A DNA stretch of 64,000 bases from Congeria kusceri. Taxonomy: Eukaryota; Mollusca; Bivalvia; Myida; Dreissenidae. Made by a program: the position numbers and the translations under genes. The stretch lies in the NCBI GenBank assembly GCA_027627225.1, contig CM051029.1, positions 29,985,748 through 30,049,747 of the forward strand, in the 5' to 3' direction. Under the pieces are notes generated by a model. It made no database searches and was not told where the DNA came from. It was given only the letters and a program-made list of their open reading frames with translations. This document shows positions 1 through 10,960 of the stretch, piece after piece (position 1 is the first letter of the stretch; the number at the start of each line of letters is the position of its first letter).

Positions 1-1230
1 ATATGTGGAGAATGATATGGTCGGAAAACATCAGAGTGGTGGCCATAGTAACACATTTTGTTGACGATTCGAAGGCTAGAATTGATGTTGCGATACTTAT
101 TTACAATCGATTATTGATAAATGTTACACTTGATTTGAATAATGCATAATAAAACACATGTAAGCAATACTTAAACTGTTGTCACGTTTTACCTGTACTA
201 CAGCTGGACATAATAGTCACGTTACTTCTATGGTATGAACGGTGTGTAAAGCAAACGAACTGTCAAACTATGGAAACAACCGGACATAATTTATGCCTTT
301 TAAATTTAAATTCTTGAATCGTGATATTTAAATATATTTAATTACGTTGAAATAGATATAAAAAAAACACTGTGTTTTAACTTCAGTATGTATATTTTCC
401 GCTCTTATTGGCTATAATTAAGGATTATTTGAACTGGATACAAAATTCTGTGTTTAAACATACGTATGCTTATTTACCGCTCTTATTGCTATGATAACTT
501 TAATTAGGTCATCGTTGACTGAACTAGGTGTATCAAATTTAAATAACGCGTGACTTCCGACGAGCATGCGCAATACGTGTGTTTATACCGGAAAATGCGC
601 AATGGTCGAAAATACCCTACGTCGAAAATACCTGATGTATAAATTACAAAAGTATAAATTGAATTTGTTGGACACTAATGACATGTGTGTGTGTATACGA
701 TTTGCGATAACAACTGTCGTTATTTTACACTTCCCTCTTAACGTATTCCGGTTACAACGTCATGGAAGACACACAGTAATCTTGGACATTTCAGTATTTT
801 TAACGGGAATATGGTGCATATATTTATATACAATGTTATGCTTTTGTTGCGATATGTTATACACTTGCACTGAATTTAAGACATTAGAAACGAATCATTC
901 GCATACATGCAAAATATCCATGCACTATTGAAAAGAAGCTGTGGATGTTTGATCGTTTAAAATGTTCATATCCCTTTCTTTTAAGATTTTGATAAACCTT
1001 CTATTGGTGGTCGGTAGCCAAACAGAACTTATTTATGCACTTAATATTTCAATGGAATAATTTGGTTTCAAATTTCACTTTTCGCATATTTCGGAAATAA
1101 AAGTTAATTTCTTAAAGAAACACACAAATTCCGGTATTTTAAACGGCTAATCCTGGCGCCATAACATTCATGTTTATTCTGACGATGTATTTTGTGTGTC
1201 GCCTGACTAGGCGACATATAGGAGTTACTT
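1..1230. other. AT-rich sequence, no gene recognised
   Basis: I see no domain, convincing exon or RNA gene here. A 121-codon plus-strand ORF (566-931) has no recognisable motif and no supporting splice or promoter signal, so it is not called as a gene. Confidence 0.5.
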
Positions 1231-1232
1231 AT

Positions 1233-1262
1233 GTCGGCGGCGGCGTCGGCGGTGTCGGCGGA
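1233..1262. repeat. GC-rich GGCGTC-type short tandem repeat
   Basis: About 30 bases made of variants of GGCGGC, GGCGTC and GGTGTC. It stands out against the surrounding AT-rich DNA and lies just upstream of the duplicated repeat at 1279-1556. Confidence 0.75.
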
Positions 1263-1278
1263 AGCGTCCCTTTCGCTT

Positions 1279-1556
1279 GTCCGGAGCGTTACTCTTAGAC
1301 TATGAAAGCTACCAACAAGAAACTTCATAGGTAGATAGATCTCATTTAGGAGAAGTGCAGTGGACAAGAACCGTTACTCTGCACCTCATACTTTTGGAGT
1401 TATTGCCCTTTGTTTGTTTTCAAAATTTTTGTCCGGAGCATAACTCTAAAACTATGAAAGCTATCAACTTGGAACTTCATTGGTAGATAGATCTCATTGA
1501 GGACAAGTGCAGTGCACAAAAACCGCACTTCATACTTTCGGAGTTATTGTCCTTTG
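1279..1556. repeat. Imperfect tandem duplication (~150-bp unit)
   Basis: Two successive copies begin with GTCCGGAGC, continue through CTATGAAAGCTA, TAGATAGATCTCATT and AAGTGCAGTG, and end with GGAGTTATTG(C/T)CCTTTG. The copies lie at about 1279-1415 and 1431-1556. No coding capacity is evident, and the ORF on the opposite strand is a by-product. It looks like a dispersed repeat present as a dimer. Confidence 0.75.
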
Positions 1557-2284
1557 TAAATTGTCTTACTTAATTGTGTGTCGCATTTTTGGTTTTAATT
1601 AATATTTTCTTTGCAATAAGCCGGAGTGCAGTGCTGGCTTGAGCATGAGACTCGGTTAAAAACTGAGTGCCCCCTTGAATATATTTTATCTGAGTACGGC
1701 AACACTTTCCTCTTCTTTAAAGGGATTTTATATTGAAATTTGGAGATTTACTTTGTACAATCTGCGTTGTATCAGAGGCATTGGTATTGGCACTACCCCT
1801 TGTTGGGTAACAAATGTCACACAAACTGGCATCATAATTTCCTTTTCCTGTGACAGAATCACTGAAAAGTCGAATAATAATCAAATATAATTAAATCTTA
1901 AGTGCTTGTTATCATTATGACTTTAAAGTTTAAATTAAGGCCAAACAATGTCCGGAAAACACTCGCGTCCGAAAAATACTCGTCGGTACTCCTCCTCATA
2001 TTCGCATAAAACGTTGGAGTGGCATAAAAATAAAAGCATGTGTAACGTACATATATTTAAATTAATATATTTCAAATAACAAAATAATAACTATGTTATT
2101 TATAAGATATACTAACGTAAAAACCTCGTGACTTGTTTATTCTACTTACTTGTTGTTGTTGTTGTTGTTGTATATAAGCTGGATGAGACACTATTACTGA
2201 TTGGTCAGTTCTAAGTATCGGAACCAATCAAATCATTTTATCGGGTAACCCATGGCAACCTGCTTTTTGTGCAGTATTTCATGT
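1557..2284. other. Intergenic, contains a short (TTG)n tract
   Basis: No gene is recognised. A short TTG repeat lies at about 2151-2171. The rest is AT-rich unique-looking sequence. Confidence 0.5.
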
Positions 2285-2605
2285 GTTATATTTTCCGTCG
2301 GAAGATTTGTAAAGTTCCGCGCTTTTTAGAATCCGCTTTTTGTGCAGTGTTCATTGCGCAATTTTTCCGTCGGAAGAATTGCAAAGTTCCGCGCTTTTTA
2401 GATTATGCTTTCTAGCCGTCGGAACAAATGTCCCGAAAAATGCTATTTAAGTTAGTATCTTTCTGTCCGTCGGAAAAAGTTACAAGTTCCGCGATTTTTA
2501 GATTCCGAATTCTTCCCGTGGGAACAAATGTCCCGAAAATTGTTAAGTAATTAGTATCTTTCTGTCCGTCGGAAAATGTTGATTCCCGAAATTCCGACGG
2601 CTGCT
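2285..2605. repeat. Degenerate repeat cluster with CCGTCGGAA motif
   Basis: The motif CCGTCGGAA (or CCGTGGGAA) recurs six or more times with companion motifs AAGTTCCGCG, TTTTTAGATT and AAATGTCCCGAAAA. Longer units containing 'TTAGTATCTTTCTGTCCGTC' recur at about 2450 and 2550. This is an imperfect higher-order tandem repeat with no coding signal. Confidence 0.65.
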
Positions 2606-3916
2606 ATATGCTAATATTAGCGTTGTTTTTCGCGGAATATTAAAGTTCCGCAAAATGAAAATCTCCGATAGTCCGATAGTTACTATATATTTTAATGTAA
2701 TTTAGCGGGCGTCCCAACCGGCTTTCCATATTTAACGAATCCATTCAAGAATATAGCTATTATTTTATGTCTGGTATTGCAAATGAGGCGTTCAATACGT
2801 TGAATCAACTATGCATGCGGTTACTTGAGCCTATAATATTAACACAAACACAAATACTAAGAGCTGGTTTCTATGCTAAGTCGAAAATACTTATCAAATA
2901 TTTAACATGTATCTTAACACACTCGTCTGCCAATCATTGCACTAGCCATTTTTAAACAAACATATTTCAATATAGAAGTGTGTATCTAAATTATTAGCAA
3001 CGGTCGATAACAATGATTCTTAAGGTAATACAAATATTAAAACAAGCAAGCGCATGTAGTAAAAAACAGGTAAAGAAAATAACAATATACATGTTGTTTT
3101 ACAAAGTCAAAAATAGCATTTTATAAATGAAAATTTATTCTGATTTACCTAATCAGCAATTGTCATTTTCTAACTAGGTTAATATGTCACCTTTACATGG
3201 AATCTCCTTTAATCCCCGACCATGCATATATGGCATGTGCTGTGTATATTATTCCTTAAAGTTGTGAATGCAAAGCACGTCTGTCACGTGAATTTTGCTG
3301 TTGAAATGCAATATGCATGTACAATATTTTTACACATAAGTATTGAATATCTTCTAGATTTTGTAGTGCAAATACGCAATGCATACAACTTGTCGTTTGG
3401 ATTCTGTATCTACCTACACTAATAGATTTAATACATCTATTTAGACTACATGTATACTTGTTCTGGGAACTTTTATCAGTCGAGTTTTTAAACGGTCAAA
3501 AAATCGCCAGCAAATATTAAATTTCGAAAGGAATTAATTTATTCCATTGATGCTCACGTTTTGAAATGCGTTGTGACTTCATACTTCTCTACATTGTCCA
3601 ATTTTCAAAACAGTGTGTAAACTTGTCATAGAACATATAAAACCAACTCACTTTTTCATTGTTTACTTTTTCCTACTACCTCCTGTCATTAGCGCCACCT
3701 CGGAAGTATAATTGGCTCGTTTTCAATTTGAATTATTGGTCATACAGAAAGTCTGAATTTTATTGTTTCACGAAGATGCTTGTAAAAGTAACTGTGTTAT
3801 GTTTACAGTGTTTGTCAGAGATCGAACAACGTAGTCGTTGTTATTTATCTTATTATAAGCAATCAGTGATATGTTCAAGTGAACATTAATTCCTGAAATG
3901 TATTTCAATTTACTAA
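2606..3916. other. No gene recognised
   Basis: AT-rich sequence with only short ORFs (60-76 codons) lacking motifs. No splice-linked exon or RNA gene was identified. Confidence 0.5.
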
Positions 3917-3920
3917 AACT

Positions 3921-4919
3921 CTGGTCACACATAGCCTGTGACCAACTAATGACCAACTCCCAACCATCAACGACCAGTGGTTGCTGACGGTCTTAAAAAG
4001 GTCATTAACAAGCTGATGGAGGTCGGCGGCTGGTTGTCGATGGTCGCCGACTGGTCTTCAGACCCATTTTAGTCGAAGATTGTCGTCGCTGTTGAATCGA
4101 AGACCGTTTGCCGTCCAAACAGGTCGTGAGAATGTTTCCGTTGGTTTTAATTAAGTCGGCGATCATTTTTGGTCACCGATCGCCGACTGATTGCCGACTG
4201 GTCGGCGATTGGTCGCATACCATCTTACGACCGCTCGCCGTGTTACCTTCGTCTCCAAAATACATTTAAAAATGAACACACAATTTTACCATTATTCTTT
4301 TAAACGTGACAAGAAACGTAATAGTTATAATTTAAAAGTGTTAGCATGCCTTTTCAAATACGGGGAAGGACAGGGACAAGAGGATATTGCCGGATATGGG
4401 AAGTGCACTTGATAGTTTACCTTAACATAAAAATGTGCTGCCGGGCATAGTAGAGAATAATCATATAAAAATAATAATTCAATTAAATGATCATCAAAAC
4501 AACACGAATAAATTAGTTTCTTAAATTTTCACAAGACATAGATTTAAATATAGCCCAATGTCATCGATATAGGCAAAGTTTTTTGAACAATGAAAAAAAT
4601 CATAGAACTGATTTAAATATTGAATAATCCTAATTCCGCCCACCGAGCATCGTCAACCATCCGCCAACCAATCGCCAACTACTCGCCAACCAATCGCCAA
4701 CTAGTCGCCATCCAGTCTTTGATGGTTGTTGATGGTCGGAAGACGATCGATGACTTTTAGTATGACCGGTCGCCGACCAGTCTTTGATCAATCGTCGACC
4801 AGTCTAAAATTCCATAGCATTGTTATGGATTTTTGTCGCCAGATGTCGTCGTTGGTCGCCGCAAATTTTAGTTGTCGGTGGTCGATAACCGGTCGGCGAC
4901 CAAAGTGTGACCTAGGCTT
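3921..4919. mobile_element. Foldback-like / MITE-type element, ~1 kb
   Basis: The left end carries CTGGTCACACATAGCC and the right end GTGTGACCTAGGC, so the termini read as inverted copies of a GGTCACAC core. Inside both ends the short words GGTCG, CGCCGAC, CGACCAG and CAATCGCC recur many times in opposite orientation, giving long potential fold-back arms. The middle (about 4250-4620) is AT-rich and unrelated to the arms. There is no transposase ORF, so the element is non-autonomous. The target-site duplication is not clear. Confidence 0.55.
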
Positions 4920-5922
4920 AACGCATTGCTATGAACTCTTTCCGTTGCGATCATCCGCTTAACTGAATAGTTTTCTTCAGATAGACAGTTTGCTTGTAGT
5001 TTTAAGAAATAACGACAGTACTTTTATTTGCAGTGCTTATTGACTGAATCGTTGACAACCGTAAATAAATAAATAAATAGGTGCCAAACAGAATAAAATT
5101 TGTGGCATATATTATCACGTCAATGTACGCACACGCACATGGAGGAAGCAACCCAAGTGTTCATGAACATAGCATTAGCGATCTGAGATGGAAATGGGCT
5201 AGACAATGTATGAATATAGTACTAATAACATTTTCTACTTTCATTTGTAGACACTTGTTATGTGCCTTGTATTTAACGTATCTATTAAATATGCTTTTCT
5301 AACCTAATGTTTAAATTATCAGCAAACCCGCTTTGAAATAGATAAGGGATATTCACTTTTAAGTAGTGTACATTCAGACCCTATTGCTTACTGATAACAT
5401 GTTAAAAGTTCGTTTATTACTCATAATAGCGAAACAATAACAAAGCAATGTATTGAAACAAGAAAATTGGCTTCATTCACTCAAACCATTTCTGGAACAG
5501 GAACAATTCTTATAACGCCGGATTTTACATGTGCTACGAAAATGATCGTAACTATAGTATTGCTATGAAAGGGTTGGTGAATACGGGCCCTGGGTCATCT
5601 AATTCAAGTTCAGGTCCTACAGACAGCTAAAATTAATAAAATCAATAATTGGCTTTATATAAATTGTTGAATAACAACGCTTATGTTAATCGATTTTCTC
5701 TAACGTCGAGTTTTCTAATGTGTGTGTTTATTTTCTCGTCTTTCTGTATACTTCGTTGAAGCGTTCCAGAAAGAAAACAACACTTAAGAACCACTCAAGT
5801 TAAAATGTTGCTTTATGAATACGGGCCAATAGTGGTAGTTTTCCTGACTACAAAAGCAACAAGTATTTAACAATTTGTATTTTTTGTAAATACTCACACC
5901 TAAGGACGTTAACAGTTTGTAT
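4920..5922. other. No gene recognised
   Basis: AT-rich intergenic DNA. The word GAATACGGGCC occurs twice (about 5577 and 5818), hinting at a degraded repeat. A minus-strand AATAAA at about 5727-5732 could serve the lectin exon at 5923-6155. Confidence 0.4.
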
Positions 5923-6155
5923 TTAAATCTCCACTTCGCAAACATTTATTAGATCAGGGCTCCATTGGCACGCAAGGTCATCCCAACTTTTGCATGACCT
6001 TCTAAACACGCCAACGCACGGCCAGTCGCCGCTTGGTTCTCCAGGCATGAAGTTGGTGTAGTTCACTATGACACCATCATGTGCTCTCTTGAACGTGCGT
6101 TCGCCCGATAACTGAACCCCAAGCCAGTATCCACCATGTCTTCCAAAATCTTCGC
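5923..6155 (-). CDS. C-type lectin domain, last coding exon
   Basis: Translates to the C-terminal half of a C-type lectin domain and ends at TAA (5925-5923). Visible landmarks in order are GGYWLGVQ (the WLG core), YTNFMPGEPSG (position of the calcium/sugar-binding EPN motif, here EPS), WPC, a second Cys in RRSC, KSWDDLAC (position of WND, here WDD) and a final Cys in INVCEVEI. The acceptor AG is at 6157-6156. The exon starts in phase 1, completing the glycine codon begun at the end of the 6742-6829 exon, so the two exons read continuously through the domain. The family binds glycans or other ligands outside the cell; EPS in place of EPN means sugar preference cannot be predicted. The gene is incomplete here: the start of the lectin domain was not located. 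Confidence 0.85.
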
Positions 6156-6741
6156 CTTTAAAAGTTAAGATATTGAGTGTTAGACAAACAAACTTGTATT
6201 GTCAAAACTGTCTCCTTTTGCGGGAATTGCTTTGTAATGTTCACGCACGTAAATTATTGCATTAGTTTTAGAATTGGAATTTATCAGTACATAAATAATA
6301 ATAAAATCTGATAACATGTCGAAATAAGGAGTCCACCTGTACGTTGTATATGGAATTTGTTTTAACTTATTACAGAAGTACAGAACATTGTGTTTATAAA
6401 GAACAATGTTCAATCTATGTTTTACATACACCACTTGAAAACGAGCATGTTTTTATTCTGTAATCAATCAATCATAATCAAAGCTCACAAGCAACACAAA
6501 AGTGACAATCGCTTTTTTGATTGGTCAAAAGTTATCATACATTTAGTGATTAAAAACGTTCGTAGTCATGATACATTTAATTGCAATTCTGAGCCTAACG
6601 TTCCGCATATCTTTGAACAAACCGATGAAGAAATGAAAAACAAAAGTATTTTCTATTCTTGAAGAAATCAGAAATCAACGTTGAATACATCACAAACGAA
6701 CGTCGCACATTTTATTTACAAGCAGATAATGCGATTTTTAC

Positions 6742-6829
6742 CAAAGAATGAAATCACTTTCCCTGTCACAAACTCTTCTTCCTCAGATTCAAGAGTGACC
6801 ACATGATCGCCACACGTCGTACAATATCG
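6742..6829 (-). CDS. C-type lectin domain, middle exon
   Basis: A 29-residue segment beginning RYCTTCGDHVVTLESEEEEF. The H-VV-T-L-ES-EE-FV pattern is the hallmark alpha-2/beta-2 region of C-type lectins. The acceptor is at 6831-6830. The donor is TTTG|GTAAAA, with GT at 6741-6740. The exon starts in phase 0 and ends in phase 1, the same pattern as the plus-strand CTLD exon at 29800-29917, which supports both calls. Joined to 5923-6155 it reads without interruption. Confidence 0.8.
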
Positions 6830-7900
6830 CTGCAACAGTGTTGTATAACACTATTATGCAATGGTAAATTACCAGGAGCGTACCTAGGCCCAATTGTAGT
6901 ATACGCACAATAAAAGTTTTTAGGTGTAAATTGTAAAAATCATTTACAACTATTGAATTTGCTCACAAAACATTGCAGATCTAATAGCACTCTTTTCATT
7001 TATATAAAACGGTACGGTATTGTTTATCTGTTAAGGCTGATTGTATGACCCGTTTTATTTTGACCAGTGTGTTAATGTTTTCCTTGCATTGTATCACCTT
7101 CTATTGTCATGTAAGCCTAACGATTTATACCAACGTGCGCACAAGAATATACGTAGTTTCGGCTCGGTAAAAATATGTTATATCGTGCATAATGGTTAAG
7201 ATACGACAGGAAATGGCAGGATTTAACATTGGACGCAGTTGCACCCATATTAAAATGCCGTTCCGCAATGCTTACACATGTATGCGTTACTCTAATGTTG
7301 ATTTTATAAGTACATTTTTAAGTACATATCATTATTGTTAAACTATTATTATATTCAAAAGTCATGTGTGTTTTACAGGGGCTGAAAACTGAATAAGTGT
7401 CAAATATAACATGCATTGCATAATACACGTATTATAAAGTTTTACGTTGAATGATTGTTACATACATTGGCATTTTTGAAATATAACCGTGCTCTGGATG
7501 GAAAAAGGTATATTGTGTGTACACACTTTCCCGTACGAGACACGCAGTCCTCTGCAATAGAAAAAGTATACAAATCAAACATTGAAAGTTAATGCGATAT
7601 TTTGTGGATTACCCCCTTTCAAATCAATGTGTTACTTGTTAAATGTACATTCGGAAAAGTTCAAATATAAACACGGTGAACCGCATTGAGCTTATAGAAC
7701 TACAGGTAGCATATTTAAATGAATTGAAGCCTTTTTTGTCTTGTAGGAAACAAAGTGCAAAGTGTAGTTATTGGATCTAGTCAATCTCAATAGACAGAGG
7801 TTAAAAGTGGCATCCCCTAGTGAAGTGCTTTAGGTTCAACCTTAGTTTTACTATATGTTAATGACATTGAAGAACCTGTCCGAAGTAATACGCTGTCTAT
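6830..7900 (-). other. Probable intron between sushi and CTLD exons
   Basis: No exon was recognised with confidence. The missing first part of the lectin domain should lie between here and 8470 if the gene is intact. I could not find a convincing Cys/Trp-bearing exon by eye. Confidence 0.35.
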
Positions 7901-7904
7901 CTGT

Positions 7905-8065
7905 AGACTTTACTAAGACATTGACCGTTCCAAAGCGGTGACCCCAGTTTTAATCTGTGTTATGTTTTGTGTTGTATGTATTATCCTGTATTGTATATGC
8001 AATAGTCACTTGCCTTAACTAAAGGACCAGCGGATGGTAATAAGGGTTTCTCTCCTGGTAATGTT
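7905..8065 (+). repeat. Dispersed repeat family A, short copy
   Basis: Shares the blocks TTGACCGTTCCAAAGCGGTG, ACCCCAGTTTTAATC, GTCACTTGCC, AAAGGACC and AATAAGGGTTTCTCTCCTG with copies at 9855-10210 (inverted), 10785-10960, 39150-39700 and 62850-63360. There is no coding potential. It is probably a SINE-like or other non-autonomous element, of unknown class. Confidence 0.7.
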
Positions 8066-8469
8066 TCTTGGCTTTCATTATTCCTATATATGTAAGTGAA
8101 TTTTGTTCGAAACTGTTCACCATGGATACATTTAAATAAGCTATTTTTAAGTTCTGACGATACGATTTATTCAGTTTACATTGACATCAAAACGTTCGTT
8201 TGACTCTCAAAAATTGTTACAAAATCACTTAATTTAAGTGTATTATTTTTTACAAATCTAAACAGAAAAATTCAGGAAAAAATTTCTAAACCGTACAACA
8301 TTAGAACCGAAACGGATGTTCAGTAACAAAAAAAAATATTTTGGTAAAAGGATTTCGATACATATGAAGTAGTTAAGATACCGGGACCAAACCCATTTTT
8401 AAACACTGAACATTGAATCGGTGTTTGGACAAGTTCGACTGTATTCATATCATTCAATAAACAACTGAC

Positions 8470-8640
8470 CTTGAATGCACTTGGTAATGGTGGTCCAATG
8501 CCCCTGAATGCACAGACTTTCCACCATGTTTTTGTCCAGCAAACGGTAACCATGGTCACATACGAGTCTTCGAACCGAGCCTTCGTGGTACGTGTTTCCA
8601 AGAACTTTGCCGTTTGGCCTTTCACCAAATGGAGGACATA
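8470..8640 (-). CDS. Sushi/CCP (complement control protein) domain exon
   Basis: A single exon of 171 nt encodes one whole sushi domain. It begins CPPFGERPNGKVLGN, then has RRLVCDHGYRLL, SLCIQGHW and TKCIQG. Four cysteines, the C-x-x-GY motif and the G-x-W before the last Cys match the family. The donor is CAAG|GTCAGT (GT at 8469-8468). The acceptor CAATTCAG ends at 8641. It is a symmetric phase 1-1 exon, typical of shuffled sushi modules, and has exactly the same length and phase as the plus-strand sushi exon at 26007-26177, to which it is clearly related. Sushi domains mediate extracellular protein binding. The preceding minisatellite (8631-9160) contains repeated copies of this exon's acceptor region. 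Confidence 0.85.
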
Positions 8641-9160
8641 CTGAATTGCAACATGGAGGACACACTGAATTGCAACATGGAGGCCACACTGAATTGCAAC
8701 ATGGAGGACACACTGAATTGCAACATGGAGGACACACTGAATTGCAACATGGAGGACACACTGAATTGCAACATGGAGGACACACTGAATTGCAACATGG
8801 AGGCCACACTGAATTGCAACATGGAGGACACACTGAATTGCAACATGGAGGCCACACTGAATTGCAACATGGAGGACACACTGAATTGCAACATGGAGGA
8901 CACACTGAATTGCAACATGGAGGACACACTAAATTGCAACATGGAGGACACACTGAATTGCAACATGGAGGACACACTGAATTGCAACATGGAGGACACA
9001 CTGAATTGCAACATGGAGGACACACTGAATTGCAACATGGAGGCCACACTAAATTGCAACATGGAGGACACACTGAATTGCAACATGGAGGCCACACTGA
9101 ATTGCAACATGGAGGACACACTCAATTGCAACATGGAGGACACACTGAAAATTGCAACAT
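8631..9160. repeat. 24-bp minisatellite, 22 units, overlapping a splice acceptor
   Basis: The unit on the plus strand is GGAGGACACACTGAATTGCA followed by ACAT. Twenty-two units are nearly perfect; the common variant is GGCC for GGAC, and the last unit has two extra bases. Because 24 is a multiple of three, several frames stay open on both strands. On the minus strand each unit reads CAATTCAG then TGTGTCCTCC, a near copy of the sushi exon's acceptor and first codons. One minus-strand frame encodes an 8-residue Cys-rich repeat (CPPCCNSV or WPPCCNSV) that runs directly into the sushi domain. The other long ORFs here are artefacts of the repeat. Confidence 0.95.
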
Positions 9161-9224
9161 TTACCAGATTGATATCTACTAGCCTTACGTACTATTCGAT
9201 TATATATTTAGATCAACGCCTCCA

Positions 9225-9245
9225 TCATCATCAGCAGCAGAGCAA

Positions 9246-9276
<31 letters not shown>

Positions 9277-9303
9277 GGCAACAGCAACAACAACAACAAC
9301 ATC
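9225..9303. repeat. CAG/CAA trinucleotide-rich tract
   Basis: A compound tract of CAT, CAG, AGC and CAA triplets (about 9225-9303) directly following the 24-bp array. It has microsatellite character and no supported coding function. Confidence 0.8.
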
Positions 9304-9463
9304 ATCATCTTTCCTGCTGACAAAAACAGTTTGAATGAACGTTTAAACATATAAATAGCGCCGATACATTGGCATTTTAATAGGGTAGACGTCGTATGAT
9401 TAGACTGAGAGATAATCCAAACAATATAACATATGTTTTTACTTTCTAACCACTAGAAACGAC

Positions 9464-9515
9464 CTTGAGGACCATTACCATCAGGAAGGCACTGCATCTT
9501 TGTTACATCACACTT
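9464..9515 (-). CDS. Possible small Cys-containing exon upstream of the sushi exon
   Basis: A 52-nt interval flanked by an acceptor (TTCAG ending at 9516) and a donor (CAAG|GTCG) reads KCDVTKMQCLPDGNGPQ in phase 0 to phase 1. Phase 1 is what the sushi exon at 8470-8640 requires, and joining the two yields an uninterrupted frame. The support is only splice-like signals and phase. It could be chance. Confidence 0.3.
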
Positions 9516-9854
9516 CTGAACTATATTTAACGAGGTTTAAAATATTAATATGATTATGGCAAAGTGTAATCAGTATAAAAATTTTAACAATCCTTTAAGG
9601 CAGTTTTCAATTAGCATCTATCTGATACTGCCACATCAAACGTGATTTAAATGAATCTGAATCAAATACTCATTCAGTAACGTGATATTCGTGTGTTTAT
9701 ATACTCGGGTCACTTTCGAATTAACACGTAGATGAGTAAAATATAAATATTTTAGCAAATTATAAATATGATGGAATCAGGAATGTTTCATAGGTAAAAC
9801 AAAAAATAAACGAAGCAATCCTTTTCCGTAAACAATATATGAATAATGAAACGC

Positions 9855-10210
9855 ATCATCAGGAGAGAAACCCTTATTACCATCCCCTAGTCCTTTATTT
9901 GAGGCAAATGACCAGTTGCCTATTCAATACAGGACAATACATACAACACAACACACAAAAAACAAATGGTTAAAACTGGGATCTCCGCCTTGAAACGGTC
10001 AATGCAAAGCATTGGTGGTTTAAACCGGTTTGAAGGCATGCAGAACCTCACACTTAGCCCAAAATTAATCACAATACACGCACTTGTAAATAATTTTAAA
10101 TGTCATAGCTTTGCAATTTAAATCAAATAGCAATAAAAGAGAATATTAATTCAATTAATTTAACAATTTAATAACTCTAACGTTAAATATTCACAAGCCG
10201 TTCCAACAAT
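9855..10210 (-). repeat. Dispersed repeat family A, inverted copy
   Basis: On the minus strand it contains AACCGGTTTAAACC, CAATGCTTTGCATTGACCGT, AAGGACTAGGG and AATAAGGGTTTCTCTCCTGA, in the same order as the longer copies at 39150-39700 and 62850-63360. Sequence to about 10210 also matches the upstream part of those copies (AATTGAAT, TATTCTCTTTTATT). Confidence 0.7.
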
Positions 10211-10270
10211 AAGAAGAAATAACGAGTTATATTCGTGTTTGTAAATAGAAAGTACACCCTTATTTCGGAT

Positions 10271-10343
10271 ACTCACCGGACCACCTCATTTGGAGGTGTT
10301 AAGAAACTGTCTGGTGGTGACGTCCGAGGTGGTCCGGTGGAGT
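10271..10343. repeat. Inverted repeat (ACTC-ACCGGACCACCTC arms)
   Basis: The left arm ACTCACCGGACCACCTC (10271-10287) pairs with the right arm GAGGTGGTCCGGTGGAGT (10326-10343) with one base inserted, across a ~38-base loop. A related but more degenerate structure (CTCCACCTC...GAGGTGAAGC) occurs at about 13670-13732. Confidence 0.65.
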
Positions 10344-10784
10344 AAAAATATTGTACGCCTGACTTCCGATTTGGTTTATTTTTTTTGTCCTTTTAAAGGT
10401 ATTTTCAGACACCGGCGTAAATCATTACCAGTAGGGATGGTAAAAGTGCACTCTGTCGAAGTTTCGTTAAATTATTTACAAAAGTGATTACTGTATGATT
10501 ATTATAAGTTGAAATCTTTGTAAAAAAATATTATGCACTGACAATTGTTACCGATCGGATTTCTTACGACTTACGATTTTTTCAAGTGTGCAATGACAGC
10601 GATATATTAATATAACAACATTGGCGTTGTTTCTTCATTAACAGAAATCGTTGATTTCACTTTCCAAATCGCCTTATACTACGAACTGACTAGGATTATG
10701 ATGTTATTTACAGCCTAAACCAATAAACGGAGTTTTGAAACCAAAATAAGATACGATATGATACTTAAAATTGATTATCCGAAC

Positions 10785-10960
10785 CCCAATGCATTGACCG
10801 TTCCAATGCTGATACCAAAGTTGTGTTCATATTTGTGTTTGTGTTTGATTCGTGTATTTCGTATTGTGTTCTTCTGTATTGGTAATTGGTCACTTTCAAA
10901 TAAAGGACCATGTGCAGCTAAAAGAGGTCCTGTCCAGCTGATGCAGCTATAGTTTCACAT
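10785..10960 (+). repeat. Dispersed repeat family A, degraded copy
   Basis: Contains TGCATTGACCGTTCCAATGC, ATTGGTCACTTTCAAATAAA and GGACC in family order, with more divergence than the other copies. Confidence 0.55.

Noticed and set aside
566..931. 121-codon plus-strand ORF
   Set aside because: No domain or signal; composition looks random and no exon boundaries were seen.
8592..9354. Plus-strand ORFs with GGHTELQH or MEDTLNCN repeats
   Set aside because: Frame artefacts of the 24-bp minisatellite. Only the minus-strand frame joins a real domain (sushi).
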